A DNA stretch of 64,000 bases from Ochrobactrum sp. RH2CCR150 (lineage in GTDB: Bacteria > Pseudomonadota > Alphaproteobacteria > Rhizobiales > Rhizobiaceae): NCBI GenBank assembly GCA_014138095.1, contig JACGXE010000008.1:159574-223573 (forward strand), written 5' to 3'. Both the position numbers and the translations under genes were made by a program. This document shows positions 9,925-18,480 of the stretch, one piece after another. Each line of letters opens with the position of its first letter. Positions within the stretch are counted from its first letter, which is position 1. The notes under the pieces are model-generated. The model was given only the letters and a program-made list of their open reading frames with translations, was not told the DNA's origin and ran no database searches.

Positions 9925-10020
9925 AAAACGATCAAAGATAATTTCAGTTCGCTGGACAATACATCGACAGTTCCAGTAGTTATGAACGATCTGATCGCCA
10001 ACCGTCAGAACAAGAAGTAA
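9925..10020 (+). pseudogene. decayed duplicate of the acs 3' end
   Basis: Read in frame to the TAA at 10018-10020 this gives DNFSSLDNTSTV, then VVMNDLIANRQNKK and stop. The intact acs ends [18 protein letters not shown], then [11 protein letters not shown] and stop. The last 36 bases differ at about six positions, and two codons are missing in the middle. No start or catalytic part remains. It is followed directly by a strong GC-rich terminator that was probably the original end of acs. Confidence 0.8.
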
Positions 10021-10055
10021 AGCAAGAAGGCCGGGAATTTCCCGGCCTTCTTGCT
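10020..10055 (+). terminator. strong intrinsic terminator after the acs remnant
   Basis: A nearly perfect inverted repeat of about 16 bp (arm AGCAAGAAGGCCGGGAA) starts right at the remnant's stop codon. Its position suggests it was the ancestral acs terminator before the insertion. Confidence 0.8.
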
Positions 10056-10074
10056 TATCCTGCTACCGCCAAAG

Positions 10075-10205
10075 CTTGGTGAGATTTTCGGTCCTGCATG
10101 CCGAAAATGGTGGTCTTCGAGAACCGGAGCGGAGTGTACTTAAGTACATGAGCACCGGAAGCGCAGAAGAACGCGATTTGCAGGCCGCAGGAGCGGGAAT
10201 ATCCC
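10075..10205. repeat. structured intergenic element (probable dispersed repeat)
   Basis: It contains an 8-bp inverted repeat (ATTTTCGG at 10084-10091 with CCGAAAAT at 10101-10108) and a perfect 14-bp palindrome TGTACTTAAGTACA (10135-10148). The latter sits at the centre of a longer imperfect hairpin whose arms share CTTC...CCGG.GC. From memory, closely similar sequence occurs many times in Brucella and Ochrobactrum intergenic regions, but only one copy is in this window. It lies between the acs terminator and sdhAF4. Confidence 0.55.
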
Positions 10206-10217
10206 AAGCTTACGAGC

Positions 10218-10436
10218 TTAGAAGTCGATCGTGCGCCCCTTGATCTCCCAATCGCCGAAACGCGCCGGGTCCTTACCGCCGCGGCCGCCGATTTCACGCG
10301 GGGCCTTGGCATTCGTTTCGGCGGCGCGGCGTTCTTCCGCTTCCTGGAGAGCGCGCTGGGCAGCCGGAGGCAGATCTTCAAACTTGCGCGGCGCAGCGTT
10401 CTCGTCGATGTCGGTTTCGTTGAGTTTGTCGGTCAT
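10218..10436 (-). CDS. succinate dehydrogenase assembly factor 4 family (DUF1674)
   Basis: A 72-residue protein ending EIGGRGGKDPARFGDWEIKGRTIDF, the diagnostic DUF1674/SdhAF4 C-terminus; the N-terminal half is a charged helix. In mitochondria and alphaproteobacteria this family binds the flavinylated SdhA subunit and helps assemble succinate dehydrogenase. It is divergent from htpX, with 116 bp between the starts. The family call is secure from the C-terminal motif. Confidence 0.9.
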   Translation of the reverse strand: MTDKLNETDIDENAAPRKFEDLPPAAQRALQEAEERRAAETNAKAPREIGGRGGKDPARFGDWEIKGRTIDF

Positions 10437-10552
10437 CCGCTGAAGTCCTATTATTGAAGCGCAGGCTTTTGATACCCATCATATAGGCAGGAATAGGTGG
10501 GACGCAAAACCCTGTTTGAGATAAACTCTCGCTGAATTGGAGACCAGAACGC

Positions 10553-11518
10553 ATGAATATGACGAAAACTGCCATGCTGATTGCTCTCATGACAGTCATG
10601 TTCATGAGCATCGGCTATTTGCTGGGCGGCGGCGGCGGTATGATGATCGCACTGGTGTTCGCTGTCGGCATGAACTTGTTCGGCTACTGGAACTCCGACA
10701 AGATGGTGCTGCGCATGTACAATGCACAGCAGGTGGATGAACGCACAGCCCCGGATTATTACCGCATGGTGAGCGGACTTGCCGCCAATGCCGGTCTGCC
10801 CATGCCGAAGGTGTTCATCATCCACGAAGACCAGCCCAATGCTTTTGCCACCGGGCGCAATCCCGAAAATGCAGCCGTCGCCGCCACCACGGGTCTTCTT
10901 CAGCGCCTGACGCCGGAAGAAGTCGCAGGCGTGATGGCGCATGAGCTGGCGCATGTGCAAAACCGCGATACGCTCACCATGACCATCGTGGCGACGCTGG
11001 CTGGCGCCATTTCGATGCTCGGCAACTTCGCTTTCTTTCTGGGCGGCAACCGTGAAAACGGCAATGGCGTCATTGGCGTCATCGGCACCATTCTGGCGAT
11101 GATCGTCGCGCCCTTTGCCGCAATGATCGTGCAGATGGCCGTCAGCCGTACCCGCGAATATGCCGCCGACAAACGCGGCGCGGAAATCTGCGGCAATCCG
11201 CTGTGGCTGTCTTCCGCGCTCAACAAGATTGCGCGCAGCGCCAAGGCTACCGTCAATGAAAATGCCGAACACAACCCGGCAACCGCCCATATGTTCATCA
11301 TCAATCCGCTGAGCGGACGCGGTGCCGACAATCTTTTCTCGACCCACCCGGACACCGATAATCGCATCGCAGCGCTTGAACAGCTGGCCGGGGAAATGGG
11401 TATTCGCTCGGCCGGAATGGCTCCGCGCGCTGCTGCCCCTTCCCAAAGCAGTGGTCCATGGGGTAATGCAGGCGATAACAACAGTGGCGGTTCCGGCTAT
11501 CGGGGCCCATGGTCCTAA
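10553..11518 (+). CDS. htpX: membrane zinc metalloprotease HtpX
   Basis: A 321-residue M48 family inner-membrane protease that degrades misfolded membrane proteins. There are two N-terminal membrane segments (about 5-20 and 25-45), the zinc motif HELAH at residues 130-134, two further hydrophobic segments (about 142-165 and 175-195), and the downstream [15 protein letters not shown] that supplies the third zinc ligand. The Gly/Ser-rich tail [15 protein letters not shown] is usual for Rhizobiales HtpX. The ATG at 10559 is an alternative, but a GGAG lies nearer to the first. rsmB follows after 65 bp, so the two may be co-transcribed. Confidence 0.96.
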   Translation: MNMTKTAMLIALMTVMFMSIGYLLGGGGGMMIALVFAVGMNLFGYWNSDKMVLRMYNAQQVDERTAPDYYRMVSGLAANAGLPMPKVFIIHEDQPNAFATGRNPENAAVAATTGLLQRLTPEEVAGVMAHELAHVQNRDTLTMTIVATLAGAISMLGNFAFFLGGNRENGNGVIGVIGTILAMIVAPFAAMIVQMAVSRTREYAADKRGAEICGNPLWLSSALNKIARSAKATVNENAEHNPATAHMFIINPLSGRGADNLFSTHPDTDNRIAALEQLAGEMGIRSAGMAPRAAAPSQSSGPWGNAGDNNSGGSGYRGPWS

Positions 11519-11583
11519 AAGCGTATGCCAAAAAGCGCACAGCCATTTTTGGATGAGATGCGCGCCAGATAAAGTAGAACAGC

Positions 11584-12978
11584 GTGAACGATAAGAAACC
11601 CGCGCCAAAGCGTGGAAACAACAAGCCGTTAGTACAGAACAATACAGTGGATCGCCCGGGCTTGCCGGCGCGCCAATGTGCGGCGCGTCTGCTGGGTGCG
11701 GTGATAGAAAAGAACACCTCACTCGACGGACTGACCGACAACAGTCACGGCCACCCGCAATATCTGGCGCTGGAACCCCGCGACCGTGCGCTGGTGCGCG
11801 CCATTCTCGGCGCAAGCCTGCGCAATCGCGGCGCTATCGAACGGGCCATTTCCAAGCGTCTCGACCGGCCTTTGCCGGAAAACGCCGTCGCGCTCAAGCA
11901 TTTGCTGCACGTCGCTGTGGCGCAGATTTTCTATCTCGACCTTCCCGACCATTCGGCCGTGGATCTGGCGGTGGAAGCCGCCAATGGTGATCCGCGCAAC
12001 CGCAAATATGCCGGTCTGGTCAATGCATTGTTGCGCCGTCTGTCGCGCAACAAGGAACGCGCGCTCGCACATACATTGCTACCGGAAGGCAATGTGCCCG
12101 AATGGTTCTCCAAGAGCATCGTCGATGCTTACGGCGCGGAAAAAGCCGCAGCCATCTTTGCCATGCATGCCTATGAGCCGCCGATCGACTTCACCGTGAA
12201 GGGCGATCCGAAAGTCTGGGCTGAGAAACTCGGCGGTATTGCATTACCGAACGGCTCGGTTCGCGTGCATACCGTTGATGGCGCGCTGACCGACCTGCCC
12301 GGCTTTGCCGAGGGTGACTGGTGGGTGCAGGATGTGGCGGCAAGCCTGCCTGCGCGCCTGATGGGCGAAATCAAGGGCAAACGCGTCGCCGATCTTTGCG
12401 CAGCGCCGGGCGGCAAGACGGCCCAGTTGGTTCAGCAAGGTGCTGATGTCACCGCGCTCGATCTGTCCGAAAACCGGTTGAAGCGTCTGCGCGGCAATCT
12501 GGAGCGCCTCGGTTACGAGGCGAAGACCGTTGCGACCAATCTGATGGATTTCGTGCCGGAAGAGCTTTTCGACGCTGTGCTTCTCGACGCGCCCTGTTCG
12601 TCCACCGGCACGGTGCGTCGCCATCCCGACGTCCCGTGGACCAAGACGCCGCAAGATATCACAAAGCTCGCCGACCTTCAGGGCAAGCTGCTGGCCCATG
12701 CTGCAACGCTGGTGAAGCCGGGCGGCGTGATCGTCTTTTCCAATTGCTCGCTGCATCCGCTTGAAGGCGAGGAAATGGCTCGCAAGGCGGCGGAAAATCC
12801 GCTGCTGGAACCCTTCCCGATCACCCTTGATGATTGTCCCGGCCTCGAAGGGCTGATCACCGGCGAAGGATATCTGCGCTCCACGCCAGCCGATCTGCCG
12901 TCAGACCGTTTCGACGACGATCCGCATATGGCGGGCATGGACGGTTTCTTCGCAGCACGCTTCAAGCGGCGCTCGTGA
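11584..12978 (+). CDS. RsmB/NOP family rRNA m5C methyltransferase
   Basis: A 464-residue protein starting at GTG. The N-terminal third is a NusB-like RNA-binding domain (RDRALVRAILGASLRN). The rest is an AdoMet methyltransferase with the binding loop DLCAAPGGKT, the catalytic-pair cysteine C338 in LDAPCSSTG, and C388 in FSNCSLHPLEGE, as expected for two-cysteine m5C RNA methyltransferases such as RsmB, which modify 16S rRNA. Domain order and length fit RsmB. It lies just after htpX, an arrangement seen in other Rhizobiales. Confidence 0.92.
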   Translation: MNDKKPAPKRGNNKPLVQNNTVDRPGLPARQCAARLLGAVIEKNTSLDGLTDNSHGHPQYLALEPRDRALVRAILGASLRNRGAIERAISKRLDRPLPENAVALKHLLHVAVAQIFYLDLPDHSAVDLAVEAANGDPRNRKYAGLVNALLRRLSRNKERALAHTLLPEGNVPEWFSKSIVDAYGAEKAAAIFAMHAYEPPIDFTVKGDPKVWAEKLGGIALPNGSVRVHTVDGALTDLPGFAEGDWWVQDVAASLPARLMGEIKGKRVADLCAAPGGKTAQLVQQGADVTALDLSENRLKRLRGNLERLGYEAKTVATNLMDFVPEELFDAVLLDAPCSSTGTVRRHPDVPWTKTPQDITKLADLQGKLLAHAATLVKPGGVIVFSNCSLHPLEGEEMARKAAENPLLEPFPITLDDCPGLEGLITGEGYLRSTPADLPSDRFDDDPHMAGMDGFFAARFKRRS

Positions 12979-13001
12979 GCCAGCCAAATCGTAAAAATTG
13001 T

Positions 13002-13027
13002 CATAACGGGTAGCGATACCCGTTATG
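13002..13027 (+). terminator. hairpin downstream of rsmB-like gene
   Basis: A perfect 11-bp inverted repeat (13002-13012 with 13017-13027) with a GCGA loop, 24 bp after the stop. There is no clear T-run, so termination strength is uncertain. Confidence 0.55.
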
Positions 13028-13099
13028 GTTAACGCTCGATTCATCATTCTATAGAATTGTAAAGAAGGCCGGAATTCTGACCCGGCCTAGAGGATTAGA

Positions 13100-13142
13100 G
13101 CATTTCCAGCAAAAGTGCGAAGCGGTTTTGCGTTGGATATGC
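13100..13142. repeat. covarying hairpin repeat, copy A
   Basis: The arms GCAT, TCCA and GCAAAA pair with ATGC, TGGA and TTTTGC across the apex GTGCGAAGCGG; a two-base GT bulge breaks the 3' arm. The apex contains GCGAAGC, known to form an unusually stable DNA mini-hairpin. It lies just upstream of the heparinase-like gene. See copies B, C and D. Confidence 0.75.
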
Positions 13143-13178
13143 GTAAACACAATGACAAACGATACGGAGAAAGACCGG

Positions 13179-14894
13179 GTGGCAGTCGCGCTGAGCGAAA
13201 CCCCTCACCTTTGGGGACTGGCCGTAGCACAGGCGTGGCGCAAGTTCAGCCGCCGCCTGCGTATGGGGCCGCTCTACAGCTGGCGCTTCACCGGCTTTAC
13301 GCCCGACCGTATCCTGATTGCACCGCCGGATCTGCGTGTTGCCGACCCGCAGCTGGCGCAGGAATTCTATCACGGGCGCTTCGCGCTTGCAGGCCGTCTC
13401 GTCGAAACCGGCGGGCTTTCGCCCTTTGCCGTCGAGCCGCCGACACCCGAATGGGAAGCAGCGTTGCAGAGCTTCGGCTGGCTGCGCCATCTGAAAAGCG
13501 CAAACAGCGAACTGGCGACTGCCAATGCGCGGGCGCTTGTCGATGACTGGATGCGCATGTTTGGCAAGCGCATCGGCGGCCTCGCCTGGGCGCCGGAAGT
13601 GACGGCGCAGCGCATCATCGCCTGGTTGCAGCACTCCAATCTTATCCTTTCCGGCGCAGAAATGCCCGCCTATCGCAAGTTCATGCGTTCTCTCGCCATG
13701 CAGGTTCGCTATCTGCGCACGGTGGCAGGTGCGATGGACGACGGCGAAGAGCGGCTGCGCGCACGTATCGCGCTGGCTTTCGCGGCGCTCGCATTGCCGG
13801 TTTCGCCACCGACCGCACGTGCGGCCCGCCGCAATCTCGAATATGAGCTGAAGCGCCAGATTTTGCCCGATGGCGGGCATATCTCGCGCAATCCGGTGAC
13901 AGTTCTGGAGTTGCTGGCTGATCTTCTGCCACTGCGCCAGACCTATGCCAATGGCACAGAATCGCCGCCGAAAGCCCTGATTGAAGCAGTGGAGCGCATG
14001 CTGCCCGCATTGCGCTTCTTCCGGCATCAGGATGGCAGCCTTGCGCTGTTCAACGGCGTTGGCCCGACCATGCCGGAGCGCATCATCTCCGTGCTGCGCC
14101 ACGATGAAACGGCTGGTTCACCGCTGACCCATGCGCCCTATTCCGGCTATGAACGTCTTTCCATGGGATCGACGACCATCATCGCCGATACGGGCCTGCC
14201 GCCGCCGGTCACCGCATCGAGGGACGCCCATGCAGGCTGTCTCGCCTTCGAAATGTCCTCCGGACGCCAGCGCTATATCGTCAATTCCGGCATCGACCGT
14301 TTCGGCCCGCCGGAATTTCGTCCATTGGGACGCTCGACCGCCGCCCACTCAACGGCGACCATCAACGACACATCGTCGTGTCGGTTCAGCCTCAATGCCG
14401 GGCTTTCCAACATGATCGGCACGCCGATCATTGCCGGGCCGACGCGCGTGCAGCGCGACCGTATCGAAGAAATGGGCCGTCAGGGTTTTGTGGCAAGCCA
14501 TGACGGCTATGCGCGCCTGTTCGGCATTTATCACGAACGCCGCCTCGTGCTCTCGCACAATGGCAGTGTCATTCAGGGTGCCGACCGCTTCTATCGCGGC
14601 GACGGGCGGCCATTGAAATCCAATGGGCGCGACAATATTGCGGTGCGGTTCCATCTGCACCCCACGGTCGATATTTCCTACGATGAAAATGGCCTGATCG
14701 TCCTGTCTGCTGACCGCGACGACACCTGGGTTTTCTCCTGTTTCGAGGTCGCGCCACAGCTCGAAGATACGATCTTCTTCGCCGGTTTCCGCGGGCCTGT
14801 CACATCCAAACAGATCGTACTGTCTTTCCCGGCTTCCGAACTGCCGGAGGTTAACTGGCAGTTCAGCCGTGTGGCGCTGGGAAGCTACGTCTGA
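13179..14894 (+). CDS. heparinase II/III family protein
   Basis: About 571 residues. The N-terminal half is an all-alpha toroid-like region (LVDDWMRMFGKRIGGLAWAPEV...ILPDGGHISRNP), followed by a beta-rich heparinase II/III-like domain containing YSGYERLSMGSTTIIADTG and FEMSSGRQRYIVNSG. Family members are polysaccharide lyases; in Rhizobiales these chromosomal copies are of unknown substrate. The start is uncertain: GTG at 13179 has GGAGA eight bases upstream, whereas the in-frame ATG at 13152 has no ribosome site and follows repeat copy A by 10 bases. No signal peptide is seen, so an intracellular or atypically exported product is possible. Confidence 0.85.
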   Translation: MAVALSETPHLWGLAVAQAWRKFSRRLRMGPLYSWRFTGFTPDRILIAPPDLRVADPQLAQEFYHGRFALAGRLVETGGLSPFAVEPPTPEWEAALQSFGWLRHLKSANSELATANARALVDDWMRMFGKRIGGLAWAPEVTAQRIIAWLQHSNLILSGAEMPAYRKFMRSLAMQVRYLRTVAGAMDDGEERLRARIALAFAALALPVSPPTARAARRNLEYELKRQILPDGGHISRNPVTVLELLADLLPLRQTYANGTESPPKALIEAVERMLPALRFFRHQDGSLALFNGVGPTMPERIISVLRHDETAGSPLTHAPYSGYERLSMGSTTIIADTGLPPPVTASRDAHAGCLAFEMSSGRQRYIVNSGIDRFGPPEFRPLGRSTAAHSTATINDTSSCRFSLNAGLSNMIGTPIIAGPTRVQRDRIEEMGRQGFVASHDGYARLFGIYHERRLVLSHNGSVIQGADRFYRGDGRPLKSNGRDNIAVRFHLHPTVDISYDENGLIVLSADRDDTWVFSCFEVAPQLEDTIFFAGFRGPVTSKQIVLSFPASELPEVNWQFSRVALGSYV

Positions 14895-14907
14895 CCCACC
14901 CTTCCGG

Positions 14908-15255
14908 TCACGGATGCGGCGACGGGAAGCCGTGCCGCTCCGTTAACGCGGCCAGAATTTTGTGCGGATCGGCAATTAGCGAGCGCCCCTGATAAGTGCC
15001 CGTTTCGAATGACGTGCGGTCGCCATCTTTCAAAACCAGCAACGGCAGAGACTGATTTTCCTCACCCGCAAGCTGGATCACCTTCTCGCGCGGTCTTGCA
15101 AATGCGATGCGCTCGATCTTCAAATCTCCACCGAGCGACGGAAACGACGCCAGAACACCCTCGATCAGCGCGCAATGCCAGCAGTAGAATTCCTGTCCGG
15201 GATAGGCCGTATCTTTGAAACCCGGCGTCAGAAGAAACAACGTATCTTGGGTCAT
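14908..15255 (-). CDS. DUF3088 family protein, thioredoxin-fold-like
   Basis: A 115-residue protein. It carries a CxxC pair in FYCWHCALIEGVL near residues 24-27, consistent with a thioredoxin/glutaredoxin-like fold, followed by LPLLVLKDGD, the usual cis-proline region. Family members are uncharacterised. It is convergent with the heparinase-like gene, separated by 13 bp. Redox function is inference from the CxxC motif only. Confidence 0.75.
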   Translation of the reverse strand: MTQDTLFLLTPGFKDTAYPGQEFYCWHCALIEGVLASFPSLGGDLKIERIAFARPREKVIQLAGEENQSLPLLVLKDGDRTSFETGTYQGRSLIADPHKILAALTERHGFPSPHP

Positions 15256-15416
15256 TTTGCTTTAGCCTCAGAGCGAATGGATTTACAAATCACTGTTACA
15301 TCATTCCATAGCAGTTCTTCACCAAGCCGTCTTCAAAAGTGAGTAACCGTTGCGGAACTGGATGCACTGCATATCGTTCCGGTTCGACACCGGTCCTCAA
15401 CAACAGGAGTTACCCC

Positions 15417-16436
15417 ATGGGCGAAAAGATCAACCAGCGCATCGTGCTCGCATCGCGTCCGGACGGACGCCCCACGGCGGAAAACTTCCGGCTTGAGGAA
15501 GCGGCAGTTCCGGGCGCTGGCGAAGGCGAAGTGCTTCTGAAGCTGCGTTATCTTTCGCTCGACCCCTATATGCGCGGCCGCATGAGCGCCGCCAAATCCT
15601 ATGCGGCACCAGTGGAGATCGGTTCGGTCATGGAAGGCGGCACAGTGGGCGAAGTGGTTGAAAGCCACAGCGCAGGCTTCGCGCCAGGCGACTTCGTACT
15701 GTCCCATTCCGGCTGGCAAAGCTATGCGGTGGCCAATGCCTCAACCTTGCGCAAGCTTGATCCCGAGCAGGCGCCGTTGACCACCGCGCTTGGCGTCCTT
15801 GGCATGCCGGGCTTCACCGCCTATTCCGGCCTCTTGACCATCGGCCAGCCCAAGGAAGGCGAAACCGTTGTCGTTGCAGCAGCTACCGGTCCCGTTGGTT
15901 CCGCTGTCGGGCAGATCGCCAAGCTGAAGGGTGCACGGGCGGTCGGCATTGCGGGCGGCGCGGACAAGTGCAAGGCGCTGATAGACGAATTCGGTTTCGA
16001 CGTTGCCGTTGACCATCACAGCCCGAACTTCGCCCAGGAACTGGCGCTGGCCTGCCCGGACGGTATCGACGTCTATTTCGAGAATGTCGGCGGCAAGGTT
16101 TTCGCAGCGGTCTTCCCGTTGCTGAATCCTTTTGCCCGTGTGCCGGTTTGCGGGCTCATCGCGCAATATAACCAGAGCGGCCCATTCGACGGTCCCGACC
16201 GCCTGCCGCTTGTTATGCGCGATATCCTGTCCAAGAGCCTGACCATTCGCGGCTTCATCCAGCGCGACTTTGCCGATCAGCGCCCCGCTTTTTATCACGA
16301 TATGGCAAAATGGATCGCCGACGGTCAAATCCGCTATCGCGAAGACATTGTGGAAGGGCTCGAAAACGCACCGAAAGCCTTTATTTCGATGCTTGAAGGC
16401 GGCAATTTCGGCAAGCTCGTCGTAAAGCTCTCATAG
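15417..16436 (+). CDS. NADP-dependent oxidoreductase (CurA/leukotriene B4 dehydrogenase-like MDR)
   Basis: A 339-residue medium-chain reductase of the zinc-free type that reduces the double bond of enones or similar carbonyls with NADPH. Visible are the N-terminal RYLSLDPYMRGRM, characteristic of the YncB/CurA branch, and the nucleotide-binding VVVAAATGPVGSAVGQIAK. The ATG at 15417 has AGGAG nearby and starts MGEKINQRIVL. Neighbouring genes are unrelated. The physiological substrate is not evident. Confidence 0.9.
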   Translation: MGEKINQRIVLASRPDGRPTAENFRLEEAAVPGAGEGEVLLKLRYLSLDPYMRGRMSAAKSYAAPVEIGSVMEGGTVGEVVESHSAGFAPGDFVLSHSGWQSYAVANASTLRKLDPEQAPLTTALGVLGMPGFTAYSGLLTIGQPKEGETVVVAAATGPVGSAVGQIAKLKGARAVGIAGGADKCKALIDEFGFDVAVDHHSPNFAQELALACPDGIDVYFENVGGKVFAAVFPLLNPFARVPVCGLIAQYNQSGPFDGPDRLPLVMRDILSKSLTIRGFIQRDFADQRPAFYHDMAKWIADGQIRYREDIVEGLENAPKAFISMLEGGNFGKLVVKLS

Positions 16437-16528
16437 AATACAACTATTCCGCTTGCAGAACCACGTTGCAAGCATAATGCTACACCGGGTTTCGGGGATG
16501 CGAGTCACTTCGGCGAGGCAGGCAGATC

Positions 16529-16813
16529 ATGGGTGAACGCCAGCAGGCTGGCATAGGCGAGGATGCAGGCGGTCCGGGACGCGAGCGCCAGGAAGAAGCG
16601 CGCCGTATTCTGGATCGGCTGGACCGCGAACAGACCGGGGCGGAAGGTCTCGTCCGTCGCGGTTTTGCCCGCACCACCAATCACCTTGCCGCCGGGGACG
16701 CGCCGGAAAACGACCGCATCGAACTCTGGGCCACCCGCATCGGACGAACCCTCGGCCTTCTCATCACGCTGGCGATCATCGTCTGGCTCCTCTTTTATCT
16801 CATGCAAAGCTAG
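16529..16813 (+). CDS. small single-pass membrane protein, hypothetical
   Basis: A 94-residue protein with a charged, Arg/Glu-rich N-terminal two thirds and one C-terminal membrane helix (about residues 74-92, LGLLITLAIIVWLLFYLM). The topology is tail-anchored. A GAGG lies upstream of the ATG. Its stop is 7 bp before pdxY, so the two are probably one transcript. I do not recognise the family; similar small proteins occur before pdxY in related genomes by memory only. Confidence 0.7.
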   Translation: MGERQQAGIGEDAGGPGRERQEEARRILDRLDREQTGAEGLVRRGFARTTNHLAAGDAPENDRIELWATRIGRTLGLLITLAIIVWLLFYLMQS

Positions 16814-16820
16814 GTCTAAC

Positions 16821-17705
16821 ATGACGCTTTCTGCGCCTTCGGACGCGACAACCGTTATTGTCATTTCAAGCCATGTCGTGCGCGGTTCGGTGGGCAACCG
16901 GGCCGCTGTTTTCGCATTGGAAACACTGGGGTTTCCTGTCTGGGCCGTGCCAACCGTAGTCCTGCCCTGGCATCCCGGCCATGGCCCAGCCGGGCGCATC
17001 GTGCCGCCGCCGGAAGAATTTCTGCGCCTTATGCAGGATCTTCAGCGCGCTCCATGGCTTGGGGAAGTCGGCGCAATCCTGACGGGCTATCTCGGCCACC
17101 CGGAACAGGCGGCAGCCGTTGCTGAGTTGGTCAAGGGCGTCAAGGCCCAAAACCCGAACGCCGTCTATCTCTGCGACCCGGTGATCGGCGATGAGAAAGG
17201 CCTCTATGTGCCGGAGGCAACCGCTATCGGCATCCGCGACAAACTCATGCCGCTTGCCGATATCGCCACACCCAACCGGTTCGAACTGTCCTGGCTGACC
17301 GGCGTGCCACTGGAAGACAACAAATCGCTGATGGAAGCTGCACTGGACGCCGGACCGGCAACCATGCTTGTCACCTCCGCCTTCCCGCTGATGGCTGGCA
17401 GTATCGGCAATATATTGCTGACGCCGACCATGGCGCTGATGGCCGAGCATCGTCGTGTGGATGGTCCGACCAACGGACTTGGCGATCTGACCTCTGCTGT
17501 GTTTCTCGCGCGCCGCCTTTCCGGGCAATCGGAAGAAAAGACCTTGCAGAGCACAACGGCTGCTGTGTTCGAAATCATGGCGCGCTCGGCAAAACGCGGT
17601 GCCGATGAACTGATGCTGGAAGCCGACGCCTCCAGCCTTGCCACGCCCATGGCCATGGTGCAGACGCGACGTCTTGTACACCCAACCAAGGGATTGCGCG
17701 CTTGA
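16821..17705 (+). CDS. pdxY: pyridoxal kinase PdxY
   Basis: A 294-residue ribokinase-fold enzyme that phosphorylates pyridoxal (and related B6 vitamers) with ATP in the salvage pathway. Conserved: VVRGSVGNRAAVFALE at the N-terminus, VVLPWHPGH, DPVIGD, ATPNRFELSWLTG, and the anion-hole/catalytic GPTNGLGDLTSAVF in which the usual G-x-GD aspartate is kept. The ATG at 16821 matches the family start; the open frame extends upstream over the previous gene. The stop overlaps the TTG start of the DUF429 gene, implying translational coupling. Confidence 0.93.
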   Translation: MTLSAPSDATTVIVISSHVVRGSVGNRAAVFALETLGFPVWAVPTVVLPWHPGHGPAGRIVPPPEEFLRLMQDLQRAPWLGEVGAILTGYLGHPEQAAAVAELVKGVKAQNPNAVYLCDPVIGDEKGLYVPEATAIGIRDKLMPLADIATPNRFELSWLTGVPLEDNKSLMEAALDAGPATMLVTSAFPLMAGSIGNILLTPTMALMAEHRRVDGPTNGLGDLTSAVFLARRLSGQSEEKTLQSTTAAVFEIMARSAKRGADELMLEADASSLATPMAMVQTRRLVHPTKGLRA

Positions 17706-18436
17706 CGCGTGAAGCGACGCCCGTTGCTGGCGTCGATGGCTGCCGAGGCGGCTGGATCGCCGTGTCGGGCGAAGGCAGTGGCATGCGTGCCGACGTTTTC
17801 AGCAGCTTTGCTGCACTGATTACGGCGCTGCCGGATAATGCCATTATCGCGGTTGATATGCCGATCGGATTACCGGAAACAGGCACACGCGCAGCCGAAC
17901 GCACAGCGCGGGCGCATCTTGGCGCAAGACAATCGAGCCTCTTTTCCATTCCTCCGCGCGAAGCCGTTTATGCCGAAGATTATCGCGAAAGCTGTGCCCG
18001 CTCGATGGAGCGGTCCGATCCACCCCGCAAGGTTTCCCGACAGGCCTTTGGACTGTTTCCGAAAATCCGCGAACTCGACACGGTTCTGCGCGGCGAGCCA
18101 CGCTTGCGCGAACGTGTGATCGAATCTCACCCGGAACTCGCCTTCGCCATGCTGAACGGCGGCCCCGGTGGTCCCAGCGCCATGACGCTGCCCAAGAAGA
18201 TCAAAGGGCGTGTCAATCCAGAAGGCATGGCCGAACGCCAAGCCTTGCTGATACGCTGTGGTCTGTCAGAAAATTTTGTCAGCCTGCGCGCTCCACGTGG
18301 CGCAAAGGATGATGACTTTCTCGACGCCTGCGCCATGTTTCTCGTGGCCAGACGTTATACGCACGGCGAAGCCCGAGCACATCCTGCCCTTGCCGAGCAT
18401 GATGCACACGGTCTGCGAATGACGATATGGGCCTGA
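17702..18436 (+). CDS. DUF429 family protein (RNase H-fold predicted nuclease)
   Basis: A 244-residue protein that opens GVDGCRGGWIAV and has VDMPIGLPETGTR and ESHPELAF, the conserved acidic blocks of the DUF429 family, which is predicted to have a ribonuclease H-like fold. The biochemical activity is untested. It starts at TTG overlapping the pdxY stop by four bases, so expression should be tied to pdxY. Confidence 0.85.
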   Translation: MTREATPVAGVDGCRGGWIAVSGEGSGMRADVFSSFAALITALPDNAIIAVDMPIGLPETGTRAAERTARAHLGARQSSLFSIPPREAVYAEDYRESCARSMERSDPPRKVSRQAFGLFPKIRELDTVLRGEPRLRERVIESHPELAFAMLNGGPGGPSAMTLPKKIKGRVNPEGMAERQALLIRCGLSENFVSLRAPRGAKDDDFLDACAMFLVARRYTHGEARAHPALAEHDAHGLRMTIWA

Positions 18437-18480
18437 TCATTTTGATTGATCTCGGTTTTCGATAAGGATATTGAAACGCC

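Noticed and set aside
10055..10381. 108-residue minus-strand frame overlapping sdhAF4
   Set aside because: It is out of frame with the convincing DUF1674 gene and mostly reads through the intergenic repeat; such readings are likely false genes.
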